NCBI RefSeq assembly: GCF_030272615.1
Contig: NC_081406.1
Span: 233,920,396-233,984,395 of the forward strand
Direction of reading: 5' to 3'
From: Cryptomeria japonica
Taxonomy: Eukaryota; Streptophyta; Pinopsida; Cupressales; Cupressaceae
Length of the DNA stretch: 64,000 nucleotides
The translations under genes were made by a program, and so were the position numbers. The notes below the pieces were generated by a model, which saw only the letters and a list, made by a program, of their open reading frames with translations, made no database searches and was not told the origin of the DNA. Position 1 is the first letter of the stretch. Each line of letters opens with the position of its first letter. Shown here piece after piece: positions 53,868 through 64,000 of this stretch.

Positions 53868-55841
53868 GAGGAGCTAGGCGTGTTGCAGTTACGCGAGAGG
53901 CATCCTGCGACACAGGGGTTGCGGGATCGATTGACAAAGGCAGAGATAGATTGTATTGCTACTACTAGATTGTATGAGGTGATGCACATCCCCGTGATTC
54001 GGATGAATCACGGTTTGATCACAGCATTAGCCAAGCGGTGGCACAGTGAGACATGCACCTTCCATCTCGCACAGGGGGAGATGACAGTGACCCTAGAGGA
54101 TGTGTGGTGCATCCTGCGGATTCTGATTCGGGGGGAGCTGGTCACATATGACAGATCTTGGGGGACCCTTGCAATTCAGAGGTTTTTGGATGAGGACGTT
54201 TTTATTGATGATGGTTCTATTGCCTTGGAGGAGATAGTGGCGTTATATGATCCTCTGCTAGTAGTTCTATCAGGTATCGTGGGAGGACTTCTTTGTCCGG
54301 GCAGGCGATCACATGGTTTGGCCGTGGGGTGGGGGCAGGTGATCAAGATGATGATGACCGAGGGGACTCGATTTGATTGGGGGTCGTGCGTGCTGGCGCA
54401 CCTGTACCAGGAGCTTCATGAGGTAGTGTACCGGGGGAGGGGTTCGTTAGCAGTGGGAGTGACGCTTCTGCATATTTGGGCTTGGGAGCACCTACTAGTG
54501 ACTTGACTTGTGAGTCTTAGGTTTCGCACAGTAGATCAGCTGTACATGTTCATATATAGCGGCATGATGAGTCAGCCCCACCTGGGGAAGTTAGAGTGGT
54601 GGCGGTGGGCGTTGGACGATCTAGATGTATTCATATGGAAACCATACCTGGAGTGTGAGCCATGGGATGATGATGCAGAGTCACTGCCTTTTTTTTTAAT
54701 GACCCGATTCCTCACTGGGAGGACCACGTACCATGTGGAGAGACAGGTGCCTGGGAGAGTGATGAGGCAGTTTGGACAGTAGCAGGGACTACCTAGTGGA
54801 TCAGGGGAGTATGCGCGGGTGATTCGGGAGAGGTATGCATGGGGTCTAGTGCTACCGTATGATCAGGCATTGGCGGAGTTTCAGATGCTGCAGGTAAGAT
54901 TGTGGGATATACGACCAAGGGTCATGGATGCAGGAGTATCAGATGAGTACACGCAGTACCGGGCAGTGCACCCGATCCTACGGATATTGGATCCAGCAGA
55001 GCCGATCCCAGATTTTGAGGATGAGAGGGGATGGAGAAAAAGGAGGGTAGGAGGTTGAGGACCAAGGGCAGGTGAAGGAGGTGGAGGAGAGAGTGGAGGA
55101 GGAGGTGGAGGAGAGGGTGGAGGAAGAGGTGGTGGAGGAGGAGGAGGTTTGGGGATGCAGAGTCAACGGAGAGGGAGAGGTGGACTACCTCTACGGATAG
55201 CACAGGGACCATTGATACAGGGAGAAGTTCGGCTAGGTGGGAGGGGGATGGAGAGGGAGATCCCAATGGACAGAGGGGAGGGAGCTACTGGAGAGGGTGG
55301 TATAGGTGAGGCAGCTATGGATACCAGGGAGGGAGCCATTGGAGATCTTCGAGATCACATGATAGCACATTTGCAAACCCGGATAGAGGATTTGGAGGCG
55401 GAGGTGGCAGCTAGGGATGTGCAGCTATTTGCATGAGATTCAGAGCTGGATGTGGTGTTGCAAGAGAGGGATAGTTCAGTGGAGAGATTGGCAGAGCTAT
55501 AGGAGAGAGTCCGGATTGGAGTAGGAGAACAGAGGCCTATGGGGGAGGTGATGAGGGAGATGCGGCAAGCATAGGCGGAGATAGACTACTGGCGGGGTTT
55601 ATATGAGCAGGTGGTGCCAGTTAGTCAATGAGCTCTTAGCTATTCGCAGATGTGGTAGGCCAGATTAGAGCGATCACAGAGGGTGCAGAGCAGTGGGGGT
55701 GTGATGGGTCCTCTTCGGAGGGAGAGATCAGGGGATGCAGGAGGGAGTGGGGGTTCGATGAGGCCTCCACGAAGAGATGGATCAGGTGGTGCGAGCACCA
55801 GTGGTGGAGCAGGTGGCGATGGTGGTATAGCATCTAGCTAG
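53868..55841 (+). CDS. Plant mobile domain protein, antisense gene of E4 (exon 2, with stops)
   Basis: One register stays readable for 658 codons. Codons 1-230 carry a plant mobile domain (aminotransferase-like, as in MAIN/MAIL proteins and some transposons): 'RLYEVMHIPVIRMNHGLI', 'RWHSETCTFHLAQGEMTVTL' and 'EDVWCILRI', then 'SLAVGVTLLHIWAWEHL'. Codons 215-395 continue ('YSGMMSQPHLGKLEWWRW', 'IWKPYLECEPWDDD', 'LPYDQALAEFQ'). The tail is a Gly/Glu/Arg-rich stretch (55060-55260), a coiled coil (55340-55560) and a Gly/Ser end. Stops: TGA 54504, TAG 54780, TGA 55056, TGA 55434 and four more before 55670, all explainable as CAG or CGA with C-to-T. The start could instead be ATG 53847 if intron 1 is not removed. 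Family proteins are linked to silencing and genome stability; what the element gains is unknown. Confidence 0.75.
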
Positions 55842-58389
55842 AGTGGCATTTGAGAGAGCATTTTTGCATATATATATTGTATCATTGTTTATTTTTTGGA
55901 CTGTATCTTGGATGGCTCTTGGTAGCCGATTGTGTAGACTTCATTGTACTTTGATATATGAGATGATATATATGAGGAGATCCCATATTTTGATGATATG
56001 CAGTTGATATGTATGGATGTTTATGTAGGATGATGAGTTTATTGTTTAGATGGATATGTGTACATGTATGCATTTGATGAGATGTTTCTTATATGCATGT
56101 TTTTATGATGATTTATGATGTTGGATACTGACATATGAATGTAGGTTTATATATGTATGATTTGTTTGATTTTTGATGTAATGCTTGATGTATGTAATAC
56201 TATGATGATGATGTATGCTTATGATTATTTATGAATAGGATTTTGGTATTTCCTATGCAATGATAATTTATGTGATGATGTTAATGCAATGGTTGAATGA
56301 ATGATGTTATGTATGGATATGCATCTAGATTTTAGATGAATGTAATATGGATAAACAAAATGTAAAGTACAAATGTTTATATGATAATGCCTTAATGAAT
56401 GCATATGTAAAATGGATGGATATAAAATGGTATGAACAAATGTGTTTTTGGAAACAAATGGTGTTATGATTCTAAATGCGTAAATATGTTTAAGTAAAAA
56501 AATGATAAGATGATGATAATAAAACTCCTGGTTTTAATAACTGCACCTTAATGCAATTTAAAAAGAGGATAATTAATGCAATGTGAATGAATCCTAAAAT
56601 GAGCATAATAGGATACTTTAATAATGGATGAATAAATGCACCTTTTAACTAATGAATGTATAAATGAAAGTATGTAATGATAAACGATAAAAAAATGATG
56701 AAATGATGATGGATAATTGACACTAAATGAATGCCTAGCAAATGATTTAATACAATCAAGGACAATTTGATCCCACGAATGAATCTAATTATTTATGATT
56801 GATGCAATGATGCAAGTGATTAATGAAAACTAATGTCAAAAATGAGCTATATGCAATGTTTAAGGTAAAAAATGACATGAATGTACTTAATGCAAGATGC
56901 AACTAAAAGGCGATGATGATATGACCATGAGGAATGCAAGGTTTTAAGACTTTGCATGATGCATTGATGATGTATCAGAGTACTCGGTTGTGATTGTATC
57001 CAAGACCAGCTTAATGTTTCACTTTTGCATATAAAGCCTACATATGAATGAATGAATGGATGGGTGATATGCAATGAAATGCAATATATAAATAGATGAG
57101 ATGAAATAAGGATCCATAGTGCTCTATTTTCATCATTGAGCTTTAAAATGTTGGAAGAGAATACAAGCATCTTGACATAATGATTCAAGATGACTTGAGT
57201 ATTCCTTACATGGATTTTATATAGCGAGTTAATACAAACGACTTGGTATAAGGGTCAAGTCGACCAAAGTATTGCTTGTGGAACAGATAAGGATTATCTC
57301 TGTTCATGCATGACTTGGATCATCCTCCTTGATCTTAGGCTGATCATATCCTGAGACAAGTGCATACCATACTAAGAGATAAAACCTTTATCCAGTTTGG
57401 ATGAGGTAGGAGGAACCAAAGGAAGAGCAATGTACTTGCAAACAAACAGTATATACATAAAGAATAAAGAATAAAGATCCTTGGTAATGGTTCATACCCA
57501 TATGGTCGAGGTATACGCTCTAGTCAGCAAGCCATAATGATCCATGACTGCATTTTCCATAAGATCATGTAGCTTAGTGAACTTCCCACGTAGACACCAT
57601 TAGTACATGCCCCAGAACTTCATCGAAAATAATGTGCAAATGATACAAAATAATGCTGAAAGATCCCAATACAGATAAACAAATGATTGTACTCACAAAT
57701 CAACCAAGTATTTGATAGCTTAACATAATTTCCTTGTCAAAGAAAACGTCACTTTTGCCTTTGTGTTGGTAAGGAAGGATGCATCCTTGTTTGAAAGACA
57801 ATTTTCAATTTTGTTGATGTTGATTGTGTGGTTTGATTGATAAATGGTCATCATGTGAGTATTATGTCAATGTTTGTTTTGTATCTGTGTGGATGAGTAT
57901 GTACAAGGTGTTGCCATGTTTTTGATTGATTTTTGATATTTTCTGATGTTTGTGGATTTTGTGAGACATTTTGAATGTTTTTGCCAAGGAATCACCAGTA
58001 ATGTAGAATCCACTTCCATCATCTAGATTTTTAAGGGTATTGCCCCCAAGTGTAGACATGACTATGATAGAGTGGGATGTAAGACGCATGAAGTACTATC
58101 TCTTTATTGCAGATCAAATAACAAGCCACGGTTAGGATGGATGGGTGTGTATGTATGAATGTGATCGCAACAAGCCTAAAAGATACTGGAGCCATTGTCT
58201 TTACGAGTGGCGCTTGTTTGCCAGGTTTTCACCATCGCACTTACCCAAGGTGCCACCGGAGTGGTTGTTCACCATTTGGATGCATGATTTTTCTTCACTT
58301 TTTTGAATGTTTTTGTATTTCTTTAGGACATTTTTCTGAATTTTTTTGGTATTTTCTGGTATGTAGGGGAGCCTGATGCTCTGTGCAGC
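55842..58389. other. Spacer between antisense gene and pol of E4
   Basis: About 2.5 kb of AT-rich DNA with many ATGAATG/ATGATG-type words and no convincing gene. Near 58040 is GCCCCCAAGTGTAG and near 58215 GTTTGCCAGGTTTTCACCAT, both shared with the C element (37360-37470). Confidence 0.55.
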
Positions 58390-59545
58390 TTAGGTATAAA
58401 ACCGTTTGAGGTGCATGTTGTTGATTGGATCTGCGAGCGGTTCTCCTTCTGATGTAGCCAACTAATATGCCCCGGACCCGAATACAGTAGTGACAACATA
58501 TGGGCCCAGCCAATTTGATTCAAACTTGCCCTGATGTTCTCTGTTTGGTTGGTTGCGATGATTCTCTCAGAGAACAAGATCACCTACCTCAAATGTACAA
58601 GATCTAACTTGGTGATTGTAGCTTCTGCTCATGCACTGCTGATAGGCTTTGAGGTGATTGTATGCAGCTTGTCGTTTCTCATCAAGTAACTCTAAGTATT
58701 GAAGATAGGATACTCTATAGGCTTCGTCATCGATGAGATTGTGCAAGGATGCTTCAGCCTGACCATTGCCTTATGGGTAATAGGGGGTGGAAAAGTGGTG
58801 TTGGATATGAAATTTCTCACAAAGTTCACGGACATCCTAATTTTTGAAAGGAAGACCGTTATCTGTGATGATGGACATGGGCACACCATACCGACAGATG
58901 ATGTAGTTGAGGATGAATGAGGCGACCTACTTGCCGGTGACTTGCGTAAGTGGAACAGCTTCGATCCACTTTTTGAAATATTCAGTGGTGGTAATAATGA
59001 ATTTATGGCCATTGGATGAAGATGGATGGATTTTACCCACAAGGTCAAGCCCCCATTGATAGAAAGGCCATGGTGTTGTGATTGGTTGTAGTTCATGGGC
59101 TAGTGCATGTATCAGGTTGCCATGAACTTGACATTTCTTGCATTTTCTGACAAAGTAGTAGGAATCTTTTTCCATAGATGGCCAATAATATCCAACTCGC
59201 ATGAGTTTCTTGGCTAGTGATGGACCACTTGAGTAAGTCTCACAAATTCCTTCATGGACTTCTTCCAAAGACTTTGTTATCTCACCTTGTTCCAGACATC
59301 GAAGGAGAGTACCATCAAGACCGCGTCGGTATAGGGTTTTAGCAATAATGGTATATCAAGCAGTTTGGCGAATGAAGGTTTTATGTTGGTTATTAGATTG
59401 GTTGGGAGGAAGGGTGTGATCATGGAGATAGGTGTAGAACTCACTGTACCATGGGGATTCAGAATTGACAAGGTGACATATCATTTTAGATTCGGGGATA
59501 TCATAAGCAGGAATCCAAAGCTATTCTACCAAGAATTCGTAGCGT
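58390..59545 (-). pseudogene. E4 integrase (internally deleted)
   Basis: Minus strand. The zinc domain (59300-59110) has 'HEGICETYSSG' (second His replaced by Tyr) and 'CKKCQVHG'. The core shows 'GLDLVGKIHPSS' (about 59060), 'EYFKKWIEAVPL' and 'ITDNGLPFKN' (about 58860), then 'GNGQAEAS' at 58770. Directly after this the sequence jumps to 'YLQYLELLDEKRQAAYNHL' (about 58700), so roughly 80-100 residues present in the Tat copy at 32460-32680 are missing. The C-terminal part 'FESNWLGPYVVTT' (58520) ends with 'NNMHLKRFYT' and TAA at 58390. Stops at about 58930, 58840, 58770 and 58600 mostly fit CAG/CAA/CGA decay. Confidence 0.85.
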
Positions 59546-60483
59546 GTTGAATTCTGTGGAAGATCTAGGAGAGATGCGATGGTAGCCATGGCATCAGCAA
59601 CTCGATTCTAATCTCTTGGTATCTACTTGAAAGTGATAGTAGTAAATGATGTCTTTAGACTATCCACCATTTGCTTATATGGCATGAGTTTATCATCCTT
59701 GGTCTGATATTCATTTGTTGCTTGTCGAATGACCAGTTGTGAGTCGCCATATACTTGTAGTTCTTGTAATTTCCATTGTACGGCTAGCCTGAGTCCTGTG
59801 ATCAAGGTCTCATATTCTACTATGTTGTTGGTGCATGGAAATGTGAGCCTGTAAGACTTTGGGATGCTATCACCCTGAGGTGTGATAAACAGAATGCCTG
59901 CCCCTGAGCCATGCCTAGTGTATGAACCATCAAAGTATAGTTTCCATGGTTGTGTTGTTGTAATCATGAATATATCTTCATTTGGAAAATTGGAAATGAG
60001 AGGATGATCACCTATGAGGGGTGCATCAGCCAACTGATCTGCAATAACTTGACCTTTGATAGCTTTACGATCTACATACTCGATGTCAAATTCACTTAGA
60101 ATCATCACCCATTTGGCCAAGCGACCTATCAATGCTGCTTTGCTAAGTAAATACTTGAGTTGATCAATCTGTGCAATGAGTTGTACCTTGTGTGTTAACA
60201 GATAATGCCTCAATTTAGTGGCTGCTAAGATTACTGCTAGGCAAGCTCACTCAATAGGTGTGTAATTGAGTTCAGAGCCTACTAGTATGCGAGAGATGTA
60301 GTAAATAGCACACTCTTTTCCTTCTGCATTATGTTGTGCCAGTAGTACACCCAATGTTGTACTTGTTGCTGAGATATAGAGTAACAATGCTCTACTTGGA
60401 TCTGGTGGCATCAGCAATGGTGGATTCATGAGATAGTCTTTAAGCATCTGAAATGCTTGTTGGCATCGGGCATCCCACTGAAA
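59546..60483 (-). pseudogene. E4 RNase H and second, archaeal-type RNase H
   Basis: The first RNase H follows RT ('FQWDARCQQAFQMLKDYL' from 60483, then 'LRHYLLTHKVQLIAQID', ending 'VIADQLADAP' near 60020). The second starts at 59946 ('WKLYFDGSYTRHGSGAG') with acidic residues in 'YFDGS', 'NIVEYETL', 'VYGDSQLV' and 'RVADAMA', the full catalytic set. Two RNase H domains in tandem are the mark of the Tat lineage. Stops occur at 60244 (TGA) and 59620 (TAG), with another a few codons on. Confidence 0.88.
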
Positions 60484-61600
60484 GCGGATGTTCTTGTGTA
60501 GCAGGTGTGTGAATGGGTGACACTTATCAGCCAATTGTGCAATGAATCTTTGGATGGATTGAAGCCGCCCTTGTAATGTCCTTAGCTGACTGATATTCTT
60601 TGGTGGTGGCATGTCCATGATTGCTTTTACCTTTGCAGGGTCGACCTCAATACCTTTGCTTGAGACAATGTATCCTAGAAGCTTCCTGGAGGTTACTCCA
60701 AAGACACATTTCTTTGGGTTGAGTCGAGCATGGTATTGTTCCAGTCTATCAAATATTTTATCTAAGATGTGGAGATGCCCTTCTCTGGTGAGTGATTTTG
60801 CTAGTAAGTCATCCACATAATCTTCCATCATAGTATGCATCATGTCATGGAAGATGGTGGTCATTGCTCTTTGATAGGTTGCTCCTACATTCTGGAGACC
60901 AAAAGGCATTACATTCTAGCAATATGTGCCCCATGGACAGGTGAAGGTTGTCTTATGTTGGTCCTCTGGTGTGATCTTTATTTGATTGTATCCTGAAAAG
61001 CCATCCATGAGTGAAAGCATGGCATGTTTTGCTGTCAGATCCACTATGATGCCAATATTTGGTAGGGGGAATTCATCCTTAGGACATGCCTTATTCAGAT
61101 CTCTGAAGTCAGTACAAATGCGGATGCCCCCTTTTGGTTTGCCAACAGGCACAATGTTGGAGATCCATTCTACATAATCAATTGGCCTAATGAATCCAAC
61201 ATCTAGGATTTTCTTGAGTTTTGTTTTGACTAGTACTGCAATTTGAGGATGCATCTTGCAAAGCTTCTGCTTGGCAGGTTTGGCTCCTTCTGCAATGGTG
61301 AGGTGATGCATGACTAAATCAGGATCAAGCCTAGGCATGTTTGCATATGACCATGCAAAGTTAATCTGACGCTTCTGGAAGAATTCTATAAATTTAGGTT
61401 GTTCCTCTGGAGTGAGAAGAGATGCCAGATGTATGAGATGAGGATTTTCAGGAGTCCCCACATTGTATTCTTTGGTTTCCTTGATGAGAATTGTTGATCG
61501 TTCCTGTTGTGCATTAGCAGGGAGAATGTCAAACCCTTCATCCTCAAGTGCCTCAGAGAGGTTTTCACCATTGGATACGCTCTTTCTTTTTACTTTTGTT
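60484..61600 (-). pseudogene. E4 reverse transcriptase
   Basis: Reads 'LKKILDVGFIRPIDYVEWIS', 'GGIRICTDFRDLNKACPKD' (61130-61075), 'DGFSGYNQIKI', 'MPFGLQNVGATYQRAM' and the active-site box 'YVDDLL' (60819-60802), so all three catalytic Asp positions are kept. A TAG at 60913 interrupts the sequence where relatives have Tyr or a similar residue. Leading into RT is 'FAWSYANMPRLDPDLVMHH' (about 61350). It would copy element RNA into cDNA inside the particle. Confidence 0.9.
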
Positions 61601-62593
61601 GGATCAAACAGTGCCACAGTGTGGTTTTCACTGGAAGATCCATGTTTTATCATTATATTTTTGCAGCTGAAGGGTTTGGCATCCGTCCCGAAGTATGCTA
61701 CGCTATTAAGTTCAATGGTAAATCCAGCTTTGTGATCCTCGCTTGGTAGGTTATCCCTTAATTCCAAAAAGTCAATGATGGCCTCATCGTTTTGGAAGAA
61801 GTCAAGACATGGGGGATTTGGTTGGTTCCATTTGATGAGTTCAGGGTGAATAATGGGCATTACTTTATTGATTAGGTTAAATGTGTTAGATGTATCAGTG
61901 AGGGTTAAGACGTTATGGTGAAGGTCGTTAATGGTACTCTCCCTATCAGAATCAGGCATAGGATGAGACGTAGGGTTTGTGGAAGATGTTTCCAGTTCAG
62001 GAACCCAAGTGGTCTTTATTTGTGCTTCTCCATAAATAGGGATGTCTTTGCATGGTGGAGGTGGTGATGTGTCTTCCTCATCTGAAGTATTAAGCTGTAC
62101 AGAATCAAATTCCCACTCATGTGAGTCAGTCTCTGAGTCACTTTCCAGCATCCGATTACCATACCATACTGGGATGTCCTTTGAGTTAAATACTGCAGGT
62201 GTGATTGGTTGATGTACCTTTGTAGTGGTCGCTGCTGCAGGAAGGTCGATGGGGATTAAAGAATCTGGTACGAGGAGTATCGGTAGTGCTGACTCAGTGG
62301 CGTCTGCTGGAACTACTGGTGCCATAGATGTTGTTGCGGGTTCTGATATAGTTGTTGTTGCGGGTTCTGATATAGTTGTTGCTGCTAACGGTGCTGCTGA
62401 TGGGATTACGGGTTCATTTGGTGGGATGAGTGGCATTGGTGATAGTTGTGTGGGGATTCTGAGTCTCGATGCGGCAGTTGTGATGGTGCTTGGTGCTACT
62501 TTTATAATGAAAGGTGTCTTTTTTGTAGTAGGCTGACATAATGGCTTGCTGGGTTTTCCTTTGAATTTGAGTTTAGGAAAGATCTCATTTTCA
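61601..62593 (-). pseudogene. E4 linker between G-patch and RT
   Basis: Low-complexity N-terminal part (Ala/Thr/Pro repeats, including two tandem copies of 'ISEPATT' near 62350), then an acidic part and 'NFQ...LELRDNL'-like text. No catalytic motif. It joins the RT frame without a frameshift. Confidence 0.65.
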
Positions 62594-62724
62594 AAGCCTA
62601 GGCCTGTATTACCTTTGGGCTTTGATTCTAGTAGTAGAGGTTCATGTCATCCTTGTTTACAATACCCCAAAGCACTCTGACCATCATACCCCATTCTTTG
62701 CATAATGAGGAGACCTTTGCCATA
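62594..62724 (-). pseudogene. G-patch motif between protease and RT of E4
   Basis: Minus strand 'YGKGLLIMQRMGYDGQSALG' followed by 'YCKQG', a TGA (62647), 'HEPLLLESKPKGNTGLGFE'. The spacing of glycines, the MGY core and the late GLGF fit the G-patch consensus, an RNA-binding motif also known after the protease of betaretroviruses. The middle GxGLG is altered to 'GQSALG'. The role in this element is inferred. Confidence 0.65.
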
Positions 62725-62874
62725 CTGATCCGTAGGAAGTTTAACTTGCGGTATATCAGTGGTGATGGGATCTTTACAGATCCATTTCGCTAAGTCCTCA
62801 TCTTGGGTTTCTTCTTCTTGACTCTTTCCAAGGATGAAAGGTGTCAAAGCACATGCTAGTGTGACTAGTGGTTT

Positions 62875-63984
62875 CTATAGTAACTGTTGTGGTTTACCAT
62901 GTGTTCTAGGAGAAGTGGGCATTTGTCCCACACAAAAGAGTTGACTCAAGTTGTATTCCCCAGGACCTTCCTCTGCTATCTTCATCTTAATCTTTTCTTG
63001 CTTTGGTATAGTGGTGTTCGAACTGGCAAGAGAGGCAGGACTTATATATGATGTGGAGGAAATGGCTTCTCTATTATTAAGAATGGTAATCTCTGGTTGA
63101 TGGCTGATATTATGGCAATATGCAAAGGGATTTGCATCGCCCAAGATTGTGATCTCTACACCGTTATGTGGGAACTTGATACATTGATGGTAGGTAGATG
63201 GAATGGCTTGCATGGCATGTATCCAAGGTCTCTCTAACAATAGATTATATGGCAGAGAAAGGTCCAGAACCTGACAGATGATATGCTTTACCACGGGGCC
63301 CACTTGGATTGGTAGTACCACAGCTCCTTTGGATGAACGCTCTGCATCGTCATAGCCTTTGATTGTGATCTTCTTATGAGAATCCACTGATTCTACCACA
63401 TATCCCAATGCTATGACCAACTGTAGTGTACAAATGTTCAAGCCTACTCCATTATCTATCAAGACTCGCTTGATCCTATGCTGATTGATAAAACCTTCAA
63501 TGTGTAGTGAGGCGTTATGAGGTTGTTGGAAAGAAGAGTTGTCACTTTCGGAAAAAGTGAGACAAGGTGATGACTTTAGACTTCCAACCATGGCTTGAAA
63601 TTGGTCTGTATTCAAATTTGCAGGGACTGACACCTCTTGGAGTGCTTGATCCAAGATAGTTTTATGAGATGGCGATAGACTCAAAAGCTCTAAAATGGAT
63701 ATAAGTGTAGGCATTTTGTCTAATTGTTCCACAAGATTGTATTTCTTTGGGATGGAGGTGGTGCCTTGTGGAGCTACCTTGATGGTAATCTTACCACGAC
63801 GCGTAACAACATTGCAATTTGAGTTGGGATTTATGAAGGTTATAGTTGCAACTTGTTCACTGGCATCATACAGATGATTTACAGTATAATTATACGCAGC
63901 CTGTGTATAATCAGTGGTATCAGTGCCTCGCCTGGAAGTGGAAGGACCCCTTTGATCTTGTGATGGAAGTGGATTTTTGAACAT
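62875..63984 (-). pseudogene. E4 protease region
   Basis: Frame of 369 codons that continues to the right of the window without a visible start of gag. Residues 55-165 are a linker; residues 160-300 are an aspartic protease related to 30000-30300: 'RIKRVLIDNGVGLNICTLQL' with active-site box D177-N-G instead of the usual D-G-G or D-S/T-G, then 'PYNLLLERPWIHAMQ' and 'YHQCIKFPHNGVEIT'. The changed box suggests loss of activity. The TAG at 62875 (CAG decay likely) separates it from the G-patch in the same frame. Confidence 0.82.
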
Positions 63985-64000
63985 CAGATGATCATTATTT

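Larger units (their letters stand above)
51350..64000 (-). mobile_element. Tat-lineage Ty3/gypsy element E4 (3' part, open to the right)
   Basis: 3' LTR 51350-52715, PPT 52716-52729, stem-loop, an antisense gene (53025-55841), pol on the minus strand (58390-63984) and further coding beyond the window. Two RNase H domains and the integrase type mark the Tat lineage. Without its 5' LTR it already spans 12.6 kb. Many stops and one integrase deletion make it inactive. It inserted into the copia LTR whose left half is at 16217-16479; the presumed target site is TGCCC at 51345-51349, and the matching copy would lie beyond the window. Confidence 0.85.

Noticed and set aside
55060-55145. G-quadruplex-like (GGA)n run
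   Set aside because: It codes for the Gly/Glu-rich linker of the plant mobile domain protein in frame; a structural role is possible but nothing in the sequence requires it.

Overview
This window looks like intergenic DNA from a seed plant with a large, repeat-rich genome. A gymnosperm is possible, but nothing here identifies the species. I found no host gene, tRNA or rRNA. Almost every recognisable segment is an LTR retrotransposon or a fragment of one, AT-rich and mostly decayed. Both plant superfamilies occur: Ty1/copia (initiator-Met-type primer site starting TGGTATCA, LTRs with a C-rich tract near the 3' end) and Ty3/gypsy of the Tat lineage (two RNase H domains, long leader, extra ORFs), plus one short chromovirus-like fragment.

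Layout. 1-3420: the 5' end of a minus-strand non-autonomous gypsy element ('C family', copy A; leader, primer site and LTR), followed by a truncated LTR. 3421-6030: a copia pol fragment. 6031-8296: the 3' end of another minus-strand relative (copy B), with the start of an antisense gene. 8297-9233: a chromovirus protease/RT fragment. 9234-13290: a minus-strand copia-type LTR with a large extra ORF of unknown function. 13290-14852: unassigned. 14853-16479: two minus-strand copia LTR pieces.

16480-51049 is one copia element swollen to about 34.6 kb by insertions. Its gag is split by a Tat gypsy element (18360-45807, target duplication AAGAA). That Tat element carries two later insertions. One is a gag-only element (19254-27021, duplication CTTTG) in its 5' LTR. 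The other is a complete C-family element (34225-44297, minus strand, duplication CAAAT) in its 3' untranslated region. The outer copia is flanked by GGGGG duplications and sits in the LTR of an older copia. Each insertion can be read from matching 5-bp duplications, so the relative order of events is clear.

51350-64000 is the 3' part of a large minus-strand Tat element ('E4'). It has an LTR, a PPT, an antisense plant-mobile-domain gene with its own TATA box and intron, then integrase, two RNase H domains, RT, a G-patch and a protease. Its 5' LTR lies beyond the window.

How the parts relate. The autonomous-type Tat elements supply pol. The gag-only element and the C family lack pol but keep primer sites, PPTs, leader motifs and a 3' stem-loop followed by GGGGGCAT, which fits mobilisation in trans. 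The main candidates for something undescribed are (1) this stem-loop, found in five elements with different but still pairing stems, and (2) the TATA-driven, spliced antisense gene, seen in E4 and, as a homologous first exon with the same splice phase, in copy B. Most in-frame stops in the coding regions I checked can be explained by C-to-T changes in CAG, CAA or CGA codons, which fits methylation-driven decay.
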